Source: Loripinus fragilis | Taxonomy: Eukaryota > Mollusca > Bivalvia > Lucinida > Lucinidae | Direction of reading: 5' to 3' | DNA: 64,000 nucleotides | NCBI GenBank assembly: GCA_964019695.1 | Contig: OZ026518.1 | Coordinates: 74,455,912 to 74,519,911, forward strand | Shown: piece by piece, positions 1 through 11,117 of the stretch | Numbering within the stretch: position 1 is the stretch's first letter | How the letters are laid out: each line of letters begins with the position of its first letter | The notes under the pieces: model-generated | The model's database searches: none | The model's input: the letters and a program-made list of their open reading frames with translations, nothing else | Told to the model about the DNA's origin: nothing | Made by a program: the position numbers and the translations under genes

Positions 1-1049
1 TATCACCAGAGTCTTAGCTGCTGCCTTCACATGATATCCCAGCCTTAGCTGTTGCCTTCACATGCTTTCACCAGATTCATAGCTGTTACCTTTGTGTGAT
101 ATCACCAGTCTTAGCTGTTGCCTTCACATGATATCCAAGCCTTAGCTGTTACAATCATATGATATCACCAGAGTCTTAGCTGTTGCCTTCAAATGATATC
201 ACCAGTCTTAGCTGTTGCCTACACACATGATATCACCAGATTCATAGCTGTTGCCTTCATAGGATAACTCCATAGTCTTAGCAGTTGCTTCACATGATAT
301 CACCAGTCTTAGCTGTTGACTACAGATGATATTACCAGAGTTTTAGCTGTTGCCCCAGTCTTAGCTGTTGCCTACACACATGATATCATCATATTCTTAG
401 CTGTTGACTACAGATGATATCACCAGAGTCTTATCTGTTGCCTACACAGATGCTATCTCTAGAGTCTAAGCTGTTACCCTCTCATGATATCACCAGAGTC
501 TTAGCTGTTGCCCTCACATGATATCACCAGTCTTAGCTGTTGTCTTCACATGATATCACCAGTCTTAGCTGTTGCCTACACACATGATATCACCAGAGTC
601 TTAGCTGTTATATACACACATGATATCACCAGTCTTAGCTGTTACCTTCACATATGATATCACCAGAGCTTTAGCTGTTGCATTCACATGATATCACCAG
701 ATTGGTAGCTGTTACTTCACATGCTATCACCACAGTAGTGGCATTTACCTTTACATGATATCACCAGAGTCTTAGCTGTTACCTACACACATGCTATCAC
801 CAGTCTTAGCTTTTGCCTTCACATGATATGACCAGTCTTAGCTGTTGCCTACACACATGATATCACCAGATTAATAGATGTTGCCTTCACATATCATCAG
901 AGTCTTAGCTGCTGCCTACACAAATAATATCACCAGTATTGGCTGTAACCTTCAAACATGATATCACCAGTGCTTTTGCTGTTGCCTACACACATGATAT
1001 CACCAGGCGTTAGCTGTTTCATTCACATGATATCAGTGATCATTTGCTG
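1..1049. repeat. Satellite 1, tandem units of about 33 bp
   Basis: About thirty degenerate head-to-tail copies of a unit with core GATATCACCAGAGTCTTAGC followed by TGTTGCCTTCACAT. Units vary from about 31 to 35 bp, with frequent single-base changes and small indels. There is no coding potential. The array runs off the left edge of the window and passes without a break into the 80-bp satellite, whose core it resembles. Confidence 0.93.
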
Positions 1050-1964
1050 TCACTACACACCAAGTGTGTGGATAAATAAAGGTTAAGACAGCTTGACATC
1101 TAGCTCTTTTTGATGTCACAACAGCCTTAATTTTAGTAAACACCAAGTGTGTGGATTATAGATAAAGGGTGACACACCAACTTGACATAAGTCTGCTTGA
1201 TGTCATCAAAGCTTTTACTGTTAGTACAGACCAAGAATGTGGATAGATAAATTTTGATTCTACAGCTTGACATCTAGCTCCACTTGATTCCACCAAAGAC
1301 TTTGATGCAAGACTCACAAAGTATGAAGATAAGGGTTTAGAATACTTGACATCAAGCTTCACTTGATATCACCAAAGACTTTGATGTGGGTACTCTCAAA
1401 GTATGGAGATAAAGACATCCAACTCCATTTGATATCACCAAATACTTTGATGCTAGACAAACAAAGTATGGAGATAAAGGTTTAAAATACTTGATATTCA
1501 ACTCCACTTGATACCACCAAAGACTTTGATGCTAGAGAAACAAAGTATGGAGATAAAGGTTTAAAATACTTGATATTCAAGCTTCACTTGATATCATAGA
1601 AGTCTTTGATGCTGGTACAAACAAAGTATGGAGATAAGGGTTTAAAATACTTGATATCCAAGTCCACTTGATATCACCAAAGACTTTGATACTAGACAAA
1701 GAATGGAGATAAAGGTTTAGAATACTTGATATCCAACTCCACTTGATATCACCAAAGTCTTTGATGATGGTACACACAAAGTATGGAGACAAAGGCTTAG
1801 ACCAATACTTGACATCCAACTCCACTTGATATTACCAAATACTTTGATGCTAGACAAACAAAGTATGGAGAGAAAGGCTTAAAATATGATATCCAAGTCC
1901 ACTTGATATCACCAAAGTCTTTGATGCTGGTACAAACAAAGTATGGAGAGATATAGATTATTAC
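1050..1964. repeat. Satellite 2, left block, units of about 80 bp
   Basis: Tandem copies of a unit with the blocks CTTGATATCACCAAAGACTT, TGATGCTGGTACACACAAAG and TATGGAGATAAAGGTTTAAA. The units here are degenerate and of variable length. Short ORFs on the minus strand are a by-product of the repeat, because 80 is not a multiple of three and each unit changes frame. Confidence 0.92.
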
Positions 1965-2636
1965 ACAGTGTTTTTGATCCCAGCCCTGATCTCAGCCCGA
2001 GTAGACTGTATCAGCCTGAGCCCGAAGGGCGAGGACTGATACCGTATGAGGGCTAAGATCAGGGCTGGGATCAAAAACACTGTGTAATAATATTTTTATC
2101 ATATACTTATGCGTGTAAAAGAGCTATAGAAATAATCTATCAATTTCTTTATTTTGACAATCACTAAATTAAGTGACTTTATCAGCCTCAACGGCTCAAA
2201 GGCATTTCGTCGATCCTTTTGTTTGCGAAAACGTTGCGTGCGGTTACGACCGTTGTGACGTTATGGAGTTCGAAAGTTTGATGCAGACACAATTTTGTAT
2301 GGAGATACTCTGTGTAAGAAAATGGTTATTTCAATGTTTTAACGGTGTTTTCAGTGCGATTTTGGTTGGAAATAGGTAAAATATTTAAGAATACGTCCAC
2401 TTTCTTTATTTTTTACAATTGTTTTGCAGATATTCCCTGTTTTTTTTTCTCCTGGGCGAGATCAACTGCTGGGGAGTGCGGGACAGAAAAATATCAGCCC
2501 TGGTATCAGCCCCCGTATCAGCCCTCCACATGAGTTTTGGATCCCAGGGCTGGACAGCTCCATTTGACTGGGCCGATACGCTCGGGCCAAAAGTCTAGTA
2601 TCAAGGGCAATACTAGTATAAGTATATGATAAAAAG
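1965..2636. mobile_element. Non-autonomous insertion with a foldback head, interrupting satellite 2
   Basis: The satellite unit is broken after 'acaaagtatggaga' and resumes at 'ggtttaaaatacttg', so about 670 bp was inserted. The left 130 bp forms a foldback: arm 'acagtgtttttgatcccagc' at 1976 and its complement near 2062-2090. A second inverted pair, 'atcatatacttat' near 2098 and its complement near 2620, brackets the rest. No transposase ORF is present; the 62- and 68-codon ORFs look like nothing known. It could be two nested elements rather than one. Confidence 0.7.
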
Positions 2637-4170
2637 GTTTAAAATACTTGATATCCAAGTCCACTTGATATCACCAAAGTCTTTGATGCTGGTACAAACA
2701 AAGTATGGAGAAAGGGGTTTAAAATACTTGATATCCAAGTCCACTTGATATCACCAAAGTCTTTGATGCTGGTACAAACAAAGTATGGAGATAGGGGTTT
2801 AAAATACTTGACATCCAAGTCCACTTGATATCACCAATGACTTTGCTGCTGGTACACACAAAATATGGAGAGAATGGTTTAAAATACTTGACATCCAACT
2901 GCACTTGATATCACCAATGACTTTGCTGCTGGTACACACAAAATATGGAGAGAATGGTTTAAAATACTTGACATCCAACCGCACTTGATATCACCAATGA
3001 CTTTGATGCTGGTACACACAAAATATGGAGATAATGGTTTAAAATACTTGACATCCAACCGCACTTGATATCACCAATGACTTTGATGCTGGTACACACA
3101 AAGTATGGAGAGAATGGTTTAAAATACTTGACATCCAACCGCACTTGATATCACCAATGACTTTGATGCTGGTACACACAAAGTATGGAGATAAAGGTTT
3201 GGACCACAACTTGACATCCAACTCCACTTCTTTGAAGTTGGTACAGGCAAAGTATGGAGTTACATTATAAAGGTTTATACTACTACTTGACATCTAGCTT
3301 CACAATATATCACCAGAGTCTTTGATGCTGGTACACAGAAAGTATGGAGATTATTTAGACCAATACTTGACATCCAGCTCCACTTGATATCATCAGAGAC
3401 TTTGATGTTGGTACACACAAAGTATGGAGTTACATAGTAAAAGTTTAGACCAATACTTGACACCCAACTCCACTTGATATCACTAGACTTTGATGCTAGG
3501 CACACAAAGTATGGAGAGAAAGGTTTGGACCTATATTTGACATCCAGCTCCACTTGATATCATTAGAGTTTTTGATTGTATCCTGGAGTTACATTGTAAA
3601 GGTTTAGACCAATACTTGACATCCAACTCCACTTGATATCACTAGACTTTGATGTTGGTACACACAAAGTATGGAGATAAAGGTTTAGACCAACATATGA
3701 CATACAGCTCCACTTCTTTGATGCTGGTACACACAAAGTAAGGAGTTACATAGTAAAGGTTTAGACCAATACTTGACATCTAGCTACACTTGATATCCCC
3801 AAAGTCTTTGGTGTTGGTACTCACAAAGTATGGAGATAAATGTTTAGACCAATACTTGACATCCAGCTCCACTTGATATCAACAGAGACTTTGATGCTGG
3901 TACACACAAAGTACCCAGAGAAAAGTTTAAAATACTTGACGAAAGGTTTAAAATACTTGACATCCAACTTTACTTGATATCACCAAAGACTTTGATGCTG
4001 GTAAGATAAAGGTTTAAACACACCTTGATATCTTGATGTTGGTACACACAAAGTGTAAAGGTTTAGACCAATACTTGACATCTAGCTTCACAATATTTCA
4101 CTGTTTAGACCAACATATGACATACAGCTCCATTTGATATCACCAGAGCCTTTGCTGCAAGTACACATGA
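2637..4170. repeat. Satellite 2, right block, 80-bp units
   Basis: Continuation of the 80-bp satellite. Between 2640 and 3200 the register is exactly 80 bp over seven units with only scattered substitutions, which points to recent homogenisation. After about 3200 the units become degenerate, with deletions and a variant carrying 'ttacatagtaaaggttt'. The array fades out near 4170. Confidence 0.92.
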
Positions 4171-5025
4171 AGTATAGAAAAAGATTAAGGTTGCACATTT
4201 TAAACAAAATATTAATAAATGTCTTTGTTGGCATTGAATGTATATCAGATTTTTTTAAAAACATTTAGAAATACAATATATTGGATAGTAGAGATGGTCA
4301 TGCACTTTCTTAAGTATATATGTTACTGTATATTCGGAATTTTTTGCGAGAATTTTATTTTATGAATAGCATTAAAAGACATATTTGTGACTTTCACCTG
4401 CTGGGAAAGGGCTGACCTCTTGGCTCTCGTTTGTGGTGTCTGACTGTGAGTTTGTCACTTTCCTATTGGTATCCTGGGTCAGGTGTGGTACTTGATTGTA
4501 TTGATTCCTAATCTTTGCACCCTTACTTACTTTTAAAAGTTCGCGACAAGGGCATGATTTACCTACATCATTTAACATGGAGTGATTTCGCAATTTCTCT
4601 TGTTTTTTTTTCGCAATTTCATGAAAATAAAACCCTTGCTATAATTTTCGAATATTACAGTATAACAGAATGCATGGCGATGAAGGTTGAATTTGATATT
4701 TTACTGATAGCCCTGGATGTGACATATGAATTAAGATGAATTGATAGTAATACACTTTGAAACATTCATAAATAATGGATTTGCTCAAATAATGACCCAA
4801 AGTCAGTTTCCAGCTATTGATTTTTCACTCCCTCTAAAGCCTGTGTGAGAAGGTCAATAATAAATATATCTTGGAATTATTTCTCAGTATTAGCTTTGAA
4901 AACCAGAACAACAGTCCAAGAGTGCAAATGCTCGACTCATATTTGTCATCTTCCTGTATTCGAACTGCAGCCAGACAGCAACTACGAATACCAATGGGCC
5001 AATGCGTTTTGGCGGAAACGCCTTT
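4171..5025. other. No gene or clear repeat recognised
   Basis: AT-rich non-coding DNA with short ORFs only, none resembling a known domain. It probably belongs to the upstream intron or flank of the CAAP1-like gene. I see nothing else I can support. Confidence 0.5.
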
Positions 5026-5212
5026 TGACGCCTTTGAAATATCATTTATTTGAAGGTATTGAAATGGCGCATTTGCTCCATTGGAGCATAATATTTTCAA
5101 AAGTATTCAAAACTTAACTTAAACTTTTCTAGAATTTTTTTCAATGTTATCTAAAAATAGAAAATGATGTCATGATCTAAAAATAGCCTATGGAGTAAAG
5201 GGTTAAACTGCT
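5026..5212. mobile_element. Hairpin MITE, copy 1 ('tttgaaatatcat' family)
   Basis: Shares 'cctttgaaatatcat', the 'gcgcatttgctccattggagc' centre and the tail 'gtattcaaaacttaactta ... aaaatgatgtcatgatct' with 6247-6434. The centre is a short hairpin around 'tttgctcca/tggagca'. Non-coding. Confidence 0.65.
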
Positions 5213-5920
5213 CACATGTATATTAATTTTTTTCCATTGTCCAACTTCATCAAAACTTCGCAAAAAGGATTTCCTTATACCCTGCTAACGTCCTGTGCAT
5301 AAAATTATCATTGTTAAAGAGACTAAGTCTGCAACTATGAACATTTTTCGATTTTTTTTATTTTCTTTTTAAATCATTTGTAAAAGTAGAATTAGGTTAT
5401 GTTTTCACAATAAATCTGTTCACTATAGCTGAAAACTGCACGGAAAAGCGAATTATCTTATAAAACAGGTGTGTTTTTCTCTTGTTGGTAATTTTTTGCG
5501 TCCCTCCAATAATTATAGACAGTTCATTTTAGCTTAAAGAGCTGTTGTTTTGATACTGATAATTTGTTAAGATTTACGAAATTGGTAAAATGTATACCCG
5601 AATTTTTGTTTTTTTACTGTGTTCTTGAAAAATAGAAACATTAAATCTAAAATTAAAAGGTCAAAAGTTACAGTCTATGCAGCTTTAAGAAATCGTTAAA
5701 TATATGATTTATGATTGATTGCTTTCAGGTCAGTATTTAACCAAATATATTTAATATGCCGGAACTGATTGTTTCAATTCTGTTGTCTTCAATTTCTAAT
5801 GATTTTGTATCGGTTTGTTCAAATAGTTACCAAGAATTTTCATTTCATAAGTTTCTGATAAGACAGATTGAATCCTCAGAAAACAGTTGAGATATTGAAA
5901 TCATTTTATTTTTATCAATA
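5213..5920. other. No feature recognised
   Basis: AT-rich intronic or intergenic sequence with no long ORF, no terminal repeats that I can pair, and no match to the other families in the window. Confidence 0.5.
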
Positions 5921-6127
5921 CCATTGCATGCTGGGAATTTTATTAAAGAAAATTGTCGTCTGCTGATTTTTTTCAAAATAAACGTTTAAAAAAAAATCTT
6001 TTAGGAATACCATCAGAGTGTCAAACAGTTTGCATCCAAATGAGGACAGACATTTTGTCTGGCCTGATCCGGGTCGAAACTGTTTGCAATGGTTATCAGC
6101 AGACGACACCAGCAGGGAAAGAGTTAA
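5921..6127 (+). mobile_element. MITE-A copy 1
   Basis: Family A runs, in order: 'ttaactctttgcatgctgg' terminus; 'gtcgtctgctga'; 'tttcaaaatcaactttttc'; 'gtgtcaaacagtttgg'; a central palindrome built on 'cagatcaggcccgaca'; 'ccaaactgtttgcaaaggtt'; 'cagcagacgac'; terminus 'gaaagagttaa'. This copy keeps both ends but its central palindrome is weak. Length about 200 bp, no ORF. Non-autonomous DNA transposon by structure; superfamily unknown. Confidence 0.8.
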
Positions 6128-6246
6128 AAATTGAAATTATGGCTTGGACAGATAAGCAGCTGTATGAATTTTTCTAAGTATTTGCTAAACACTTGAAATA
6201 GGAAATGAAAGTTACCGTATTTGCAGCAATAACCCTTCACTCCATA

Positions 6247-6434
6247 ATAATGCCTTTGAAATATCATGTATTTGAAAATATTATGGAAAATGGAGCATTT
6301 GCTCTTTTGGAGCAAATGCTCCATGTTCCATAATATTTTCAAAAGTATTCAAAACTTAACTTAATTTTTTCTTGTTTTTTTTAATGTTGTCTAAAAATAG
6401 AAAATGATGTCATGATCTAAAAAAAGCCTATAGA
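6247..6434. mobile_element. Hairpin MITE, copy 2 ('tttgaaatatcat' family)
   Basis: Second copy of the element at 5026. The hairpin is longer here: 'atattatggaaaatggagca' is mirrored by 'tgctccatgttccataatat'. It is followed by the same tail ending 'aaaatgatgtcatgatct'. Confidence 0.7.
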
Positions 6435-6468
6435 ATGTATGCACCAAAAAGGGCTTTACCATAATCCC

Positions 6469-6688
6469 TAACTCTTTCCTAGCTAGTGGCGACTTTTGTC
6501 GTCTGCTGATAATTTAACCTTTGCAAACAGTTTGGACCCTGCATCAGACAGGGCAGACAGTCGCTCCTTATCTGGATCCAGACCATTAGACGTATTCTGA
6601 TAGTGTTCCTGAAAGAATATTTTGAAAAAAGTTAATTTTGAAAAAAAAAAAGTCTGCAGATGACAGCATATCCAGCAGTTAAGAGTGT
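6469..6688 (-). mobile_element. MITE-A copy 2
   Basis: Starts 'taactctttcctagctagtg' and carries 'gtcgtctgctgata' and 'cctttgcaaacagtttggac' followed by 'cagacagggcagacagtcg' in place of the usual core. Ends near 'cagttaagag'. Orientation is opposite to copy 1. Confidence 0.75.
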
Positions 6689-6714
6689 TTGCCCTAAAAA
6701 GGACTTCACATTCC

Positions 6715-7760
6715 CCCTGCGAAATGGTCTAGAACCATTCTAGAAGAGTTCTAGAATTTTCTAGAACTAAGTTCTAGAACTGTTCTAGATATGTTCTAGA
6801 ACATTTATGGGACAGATGTAGAACGTTAAATGGGACAATTTTTTGTTCTACAAATGTTCTAGCCAAGGTCAAAAGATTTGTTCTAGAAAAGTTCCAGAAA
6901 ATTCTAAAAGTTTTTCCTAGAACAGTTTTAGAACAAATCAAGTTTGTTCTAGAACAGTTCCAGAACAAATCTTTAGAACTTTTATGGAACAATTGTAGAA
7001 CACCCCTCATAAAATGTCCCATTTAACGTTCTATAAATGTCTCGGAATAGTTCTAGAACATCTGTAGAATGGTTCCAGAACTATTCCAGAAATGTTCTAG
7101 TGGTTTGTTCTAGAACTGTTCTAGAATTAACCTTGGTTTGTTCTAGAACTGATCTAGAACAAACCTTTAGAATTTTTCTGGAACAATTGTAGAACAACCC
7201 TAAAAAATGTCCCATTTAACATTCTATAAATGTCTTGGAATAGTTCTAGAACATCTGTAGAATGGTTCCAGAACTTTTCCAGAAATGTTCTAATGGTTTG
7301 TTCTAGAACTGTTCTAGAATTAACCTTGGTTTGTTCTAGAACTGATCTAGAACAAACTTTTAGAATTTTTCTGGAACAATTGTAGAACACCCCTAAAAAT
7401 GTCTCATTTAACGTTCTATAAAAGTCTGAATTATTCTAGAACATTTTTAGAATGGTTCCAGAACAATTCCAGGAATGTTCTAATGGTTTGTTCTAGAACT
7501 GTTCTAGAATAAACCTTGGCTTCTTCTAGAACTGATTCAGAACAAACCTTTAGAAATTTTCTGGAAAAACTGTAGAACAATTCTTCAAAAATCATGTCAT
7601 AAAATCATTCTATTGATGCCCCTGAATTTATTTAGAGCATTTTAGAATAGTTTAAGAAAAATTTCAGAATTGTTCTAATGGTTTGTTCTGCAAATGTTCT
7701 AATACAACTGAACTTTTTTTAAAACAGTAGTTGAACACCTCCCCAAAAATGTCCCATATA
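6715..7760. repeat. TTCTAGAA-rich tandem array, left block
   Basis: Imperfect tandem repeat of about 190 bp; the landmark 'gtcccatttaac' recurs near 7016, 7208 and 7402. Each unit holds several copies of the 8-bp palindrome TTCTAGAA, mostly as GTTCTAGAAC, with decayed forms such as TTCCAGAA. Near 6741 four TTC/GAA triplets alternate at 2-bp gaps. No ORF. The word matches the inverted nTTCnnGAAn geometry bound by heat-shock factor; whether it is bound is inference. Confidence 0.9.
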
Positions 7761-7899
7761 GGGTTTGGAAATAAGATTTCATCGAATGCTACCTTTATAT
7801 ATCTGGAAAACTGTTGACATTGGTTTAAAACCCCAATAAGTAATCACACAATAAATAAATAAACATCAACTGGAGGAGAATTCTTATAGGGGCCCTAAG

Positions 7900-8720
7900 T
7901 TGGCCTAAATGTTGTTAGTTATTGCCACCCTGTTACCCCACCCATTTCAAAACATTGTCATGCATTTGACCATGGAAAAACAGCAACTACAGCAACAATA
8001 AACATTAAAACTTAAGAAATTGTGTCTCAAGCCTACTCACTGTCCCAGACTATAATACTGTCAATTTGCCATCAAGAAACTGCCACAAGTGCTTTTTGGG
8101 CTCAGCCTTCATAATCCCTCCAATTATGGCAGCCATGTTTTTCCCAACATCAATCTGGTTAAATTAATGATAATGACATGCTTGTTCTAGAACTGTTCTA
8201 AAAATGTTCTAGAACATTTTTTAACTTTTGTAGAACTTGCTGGTTCAGTAAATTTCAGTAAAATATTTCTCCCGAATTATCAGTGAATTGAAAAATAAAT
8301 AACATTTATTGCAAAACTGTAACATTGTAGTTTTTGGAAAACTTATTGGATGTTAACTGCTCAACCCCTGTTTATAGTAATTAAGCCATGATCATCTTCT
8401 CATTGTGGTAACATGCCACCCTGTATTACCCCACCCATACAAATCATTGTCTTGCATTTGCTAAAAAAACTTACAAACAACAACCCCACCATTAATCAAC
8501 ATTTAAAACCTTAGAGAAACTGTTTCTCAGGTCTACTCACTGTCTCAGGCAAAACTACTATCATGTTTGCCATCTAGAAATTCCAAAACAAATGTTTTTG
8601 AAGAGCCTCCACATTTTCCCTCCAATTCTTGCAGCCATGTTTTTCCCATCATCCATCTGGTTATCACATGTTTCCTCTTTATATGTTCTAAAAATGTTCT
8701 AGAACTTTTTAGAACATTTC
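7900..8720. repeat. Diverged duplication, about 490 bp period
   Basis: Two related segments, 7900-8250 and 8390-8720. Both hold 'ccaccctgt' with 'accccacccat', 'cattgtc.tgcatttg', then 'tctactcactgtc', 'ccctccaatt.t.gcagcca' and 'tgtttttccca', and each ends in a run of TTCTAGAA-type palindromes (8183-8235, 8690-8765). This suggests a larger unit of the TTCTAGAA array. Confidence 0.75.
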
Positions 8721-8814
8721 TAGAACTTGCTGGTTCTATAAAAGTACTAAATGAGTTCTAGAACTTAATTTGATTTTTCTTTTACTTGTTTTGCCCTTTT
8801 TTTCTTTTTTTCTC

Positions 8815-9145
8815 TATATACTGCCAGACCCTCGCTTGCGAGTATTATCGGCAAGTGTACTTTGTACACTCCAGGTTGCAGGATGAAAGCCTACAAGTAA
8901 TTAACCATATCTAAATTACCGTAGGGTTCTTTAACCTGCACAAGGGGTGACCTTCCCTTCAAAGGGGACATCCAGTTAACGTCCCGATCCAAAGGACCAT
9001 GCACTTATCTAGTGTCATCCCTGCAAATGACACCAGAGAAAGCGTGTTCGTACACAGAAAGTTTCCTCACCACAAGCAGGGATTGAACCTGGGACCTCTA
9101 GAACCAGAGGCAAGTGCCCAACCACTGAGCTACCTGATGCTTTCT
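8815..9145 (-). mobile_element. tRNA-derived SINE, minus strand
   Basis: Read on the minus strand it opens 'gcatcaggtagctcagtgg', with a Pol III A box (TAGCTCAGTGG), and carries a B box (GGTTCAATCCC) about 45 bp on. A tRNA-unrelated body follows, containing 'gggacgttaactggatgtcc' and ending 'ggtctggcagtatatagag'. It interrupts the TTCTAGAA-rich DNA on both sides. Length about 330 bp. Confidence 0.8.
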
Positions 9146-9560
9146 GCTCTTGAGAAGTTCCAAAAATGTTCTAGAATTTATTAGTATATTTGTAGAATTA
9201 ACTAGTTCTAAAAAGTAAGACAAATGTTCTAGAACTTAATTTGAATCATTTTTAGAAGTTTCTGTCAACTTATTTTGTTCTTGATTTGTTCTAAAAATGT
9301 TCTAGAATATTATTAGAACATTTGTAGAACTAACTGGTTCTTGATTTGTTCTAAAAATGTTCTAGAATATTTCAAGAACGCTTATAGAATGACAATCAGT
9401 TCTAGAATGTGTTTGATTTGTTCCATAACAATGTTCTAGAACAGTTGTAGAACCAGAGTTCTAGAACGAACATATTTACCTGTTTAGAACAGTTCTAGAA
9501 CAGTTCTAAATGTTCTAGAACAGTTCTAGAACATCTCCAATTTGTAGAACAAAATTTCGC
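9146..9560. repeat. TTCTAGAA-rich array, right block
   Basis: Dense TTCTAGAA palindromes with half-site variants (TTGTAGAA, TTTAGAAC). The densest part is 9420-9540, including consecutive 'cagttctagaacag' motifs. This is the continuation of the left block beyond the SINE. Confidence 0.9.
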
Positions 9561-9614
9561 AGGGGTCATTCTTTAAGTAGGGTATTCAACTTAATAAACA
9601 CTTAGAACTTTCAA

Positions 9615-9834
9615 TACAGTAAAGCCTGTCTTAAGCGGCCACTAAAAAGATGACCAAAAATTGCTTTTCAAGATCAATTATTGCTTAAATGTAGGTCAAA
9701 AGTATTGCAGAATGCTCCGAGGGGAGCATTCTGCAATTCTGCAATACTGTCGACCTTCATTAAGCTACCATCTGTCATTAAGATCTTTGTTTTGTCAATT
9801 TTTGAGTGGCAGCTTATGACAGATTTGACTTTAC
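9615..9834. mobile_element. MITE-B copy 1
   Basis: Left terminus 'tacagtaaagcctgtcttaa' with 'gcggccact'; right terminus 'gagtggcagcttatgacaga' and 'tttgactttac' is its imperfect complement. The centre is a palindrome, 'gcagaatgctccga/ggggagcattctgc'. Matches 17865-18061. A TA flank is possible but not proven. Confidence 0.8.
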
Positions 9835-9900
9835 ACTCTTTTGAAAATAGTGTAGATCCAGATCAGCTGAAGCCAGCTGATCAGGATTCACACTTTTTTA
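9835..9900. mobile_element. Family S hairpin ('agatcagctg...cagctgatca')
   Basis: 'gtgtagatccagatcagctg' is followed by its near complement 'cagctgatcaggattcacac'. The same core recurs near 30842, 39296, 56828 and 58747. Element ends beyond the hairpin are not clear. Confidence 0.65.
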
Positions 9901-10049
9901 ATCTATATTAAAAATTGAAGCTCTCATAAGAACACGTTAATGTAGTAAGGGAGAAAACTCCTACACAATTTATTTGCACTGATATTGACAAGATGGTGAA
10001 ACAGCATTAATTTTTTTCATTTGCTCATAATTTTTTCCACCATCTGATA

Positions 10050-10257
10050 GGTTAACCCATTTATACCGAATTGAATTTCCCACCTTTATCAATTGGACCG
10101 GTCCATTTCCAGTTTAAGGGTTGTTGGGTTGTAATTTTCATTTTTATTCAAATTTTGATAGAACATTCTGTAAGCAAACAGTGGAGACCCTGATCAGATG
10201 CAGCTTTCTGTTTGCATATGTCCCACAAAAAGGATGCTAGGCTTATATGGGTTAACA
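10050..10257. mobile_element. MITE with 'gttaacccattta' ends
   Basis: Starts 'ggttaacccatttat' and ends 'tatatgggttaac', an inverted pair of about 13 bp, with 'cagtggagaccctgatcaga' inside. Single copy in the window. Confidence 0.5.
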
Positions 10258-10394
10258 TTAACGTATAGCTGATCCTGTATATTTTTAAACCCCTTTTCCA
10301 GCCATTAGTGACATTTTGTCTGCTTTGTCATCTGCCAGTGTACTTTAGCACTATATTGCAAACAATGTGAACATGGACCAGACTGCTCGCTTAA

Positions 10395-10970
10395 AGGTTC
10401 ATAGCAGGGCTAGATAACTTGAAATCCCATTCGGTCAGAACGTAAAATCGGATGCAGCGGGATGGATAAAACAGAAAATTCAGAAATCACTATGGTGTCT
10501 CACGAAGTTCCTATGGTGTCTCTACGAATCAAATCATGACTGTGCTATTACGGTGCTACTACTGTAGTGCCTCAATTAAAACGTAGGACAGTCTTACTTT
10601 ATTCATGATGAATCAGGGTGAGTGGTCAGTTGATACCCCGAACGCCCACAAATGACCTCAAATAATACCAAGGTGCCACGTACTAGGAATGATCCCGAAT
10701 CCGCTACGATCGAGGTACGATTAAGACCACACACAGTCCAACATGAGACACCTCTACAAGTTTAAACAGTTTAAAATTGTCGTTGTGTTGTCCTGCATGG
10801 AGGTTCCCGAATTACCAGGATTTTTCACGAATCACTACGGTACTTCTATGATTCATGTTTATGTTCTATGGTGCTAATACGAATCATGCGGATGCATCAC
10901 GATTTGATAAATAGGAGCGAATCGTAGCTCTACAGTGGCCAAAATCATGAATGTGTAACTGGGGCTTACT
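10395..10970. other. Unclassified segment rich in 'cacgaatca'-like words
   Basis: Differs from its surroundings: many CpG-bearing words (acgaatca, gaatccgctacgatcg, cgaatcatgcgga) and recurring 'tatggtgtct/ctacggtac' phrases. It looks like a degenerate internally repetitive element, but I could not pair the ends. No ORF. Confidence 0.35.
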
Positions 10971-10984
10971 TAATACAGTCCTAT

Positions 10985-11115
10985 GAGCGTAAAATTCTCA
11001 ATATTTTCTTATCCATCAGTTTTTGGTGTTCAAAAAACATCTCTTTGAGAGACGGTTCTTATGAGTACACACAACATGTTTTGGTTTAGAAATTAGGAAA
11101 ATAAATTCTATTGTC
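10985..11115. mobile_element. MITE-C copy 1
   Basis: Family C: 'cagcgtaaaattttaaatat', 'ttcttacccatca', 'acatatgttttgggtgctca', a central palindrome 'agaaccgtctca/tgagacggttct', 'gagtacccacaacatatg', 'ttttggttgagaaataagaa', end 'ttacgcactctta'. This copy has a damaged palindrome ('acatctctttgagagacggt'). Confidence 0.75.
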
Positions 11116-11117
11116 CT

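Noticed and set aside
1..1049. CRISPR-like array of short repeats
   Set aside because: There are no unique spacers, the units abut and drift, and the context is a eukaryotic intron or flank.
2639..3553. Ladder of 61-codon minus-strand ORFs beginning M.LDVKYFKP
   Set aside because: They step by exactly 80 bp with the satellite and each covers parts of two or three units in changing frames. They come from the repeat, not a gene family.
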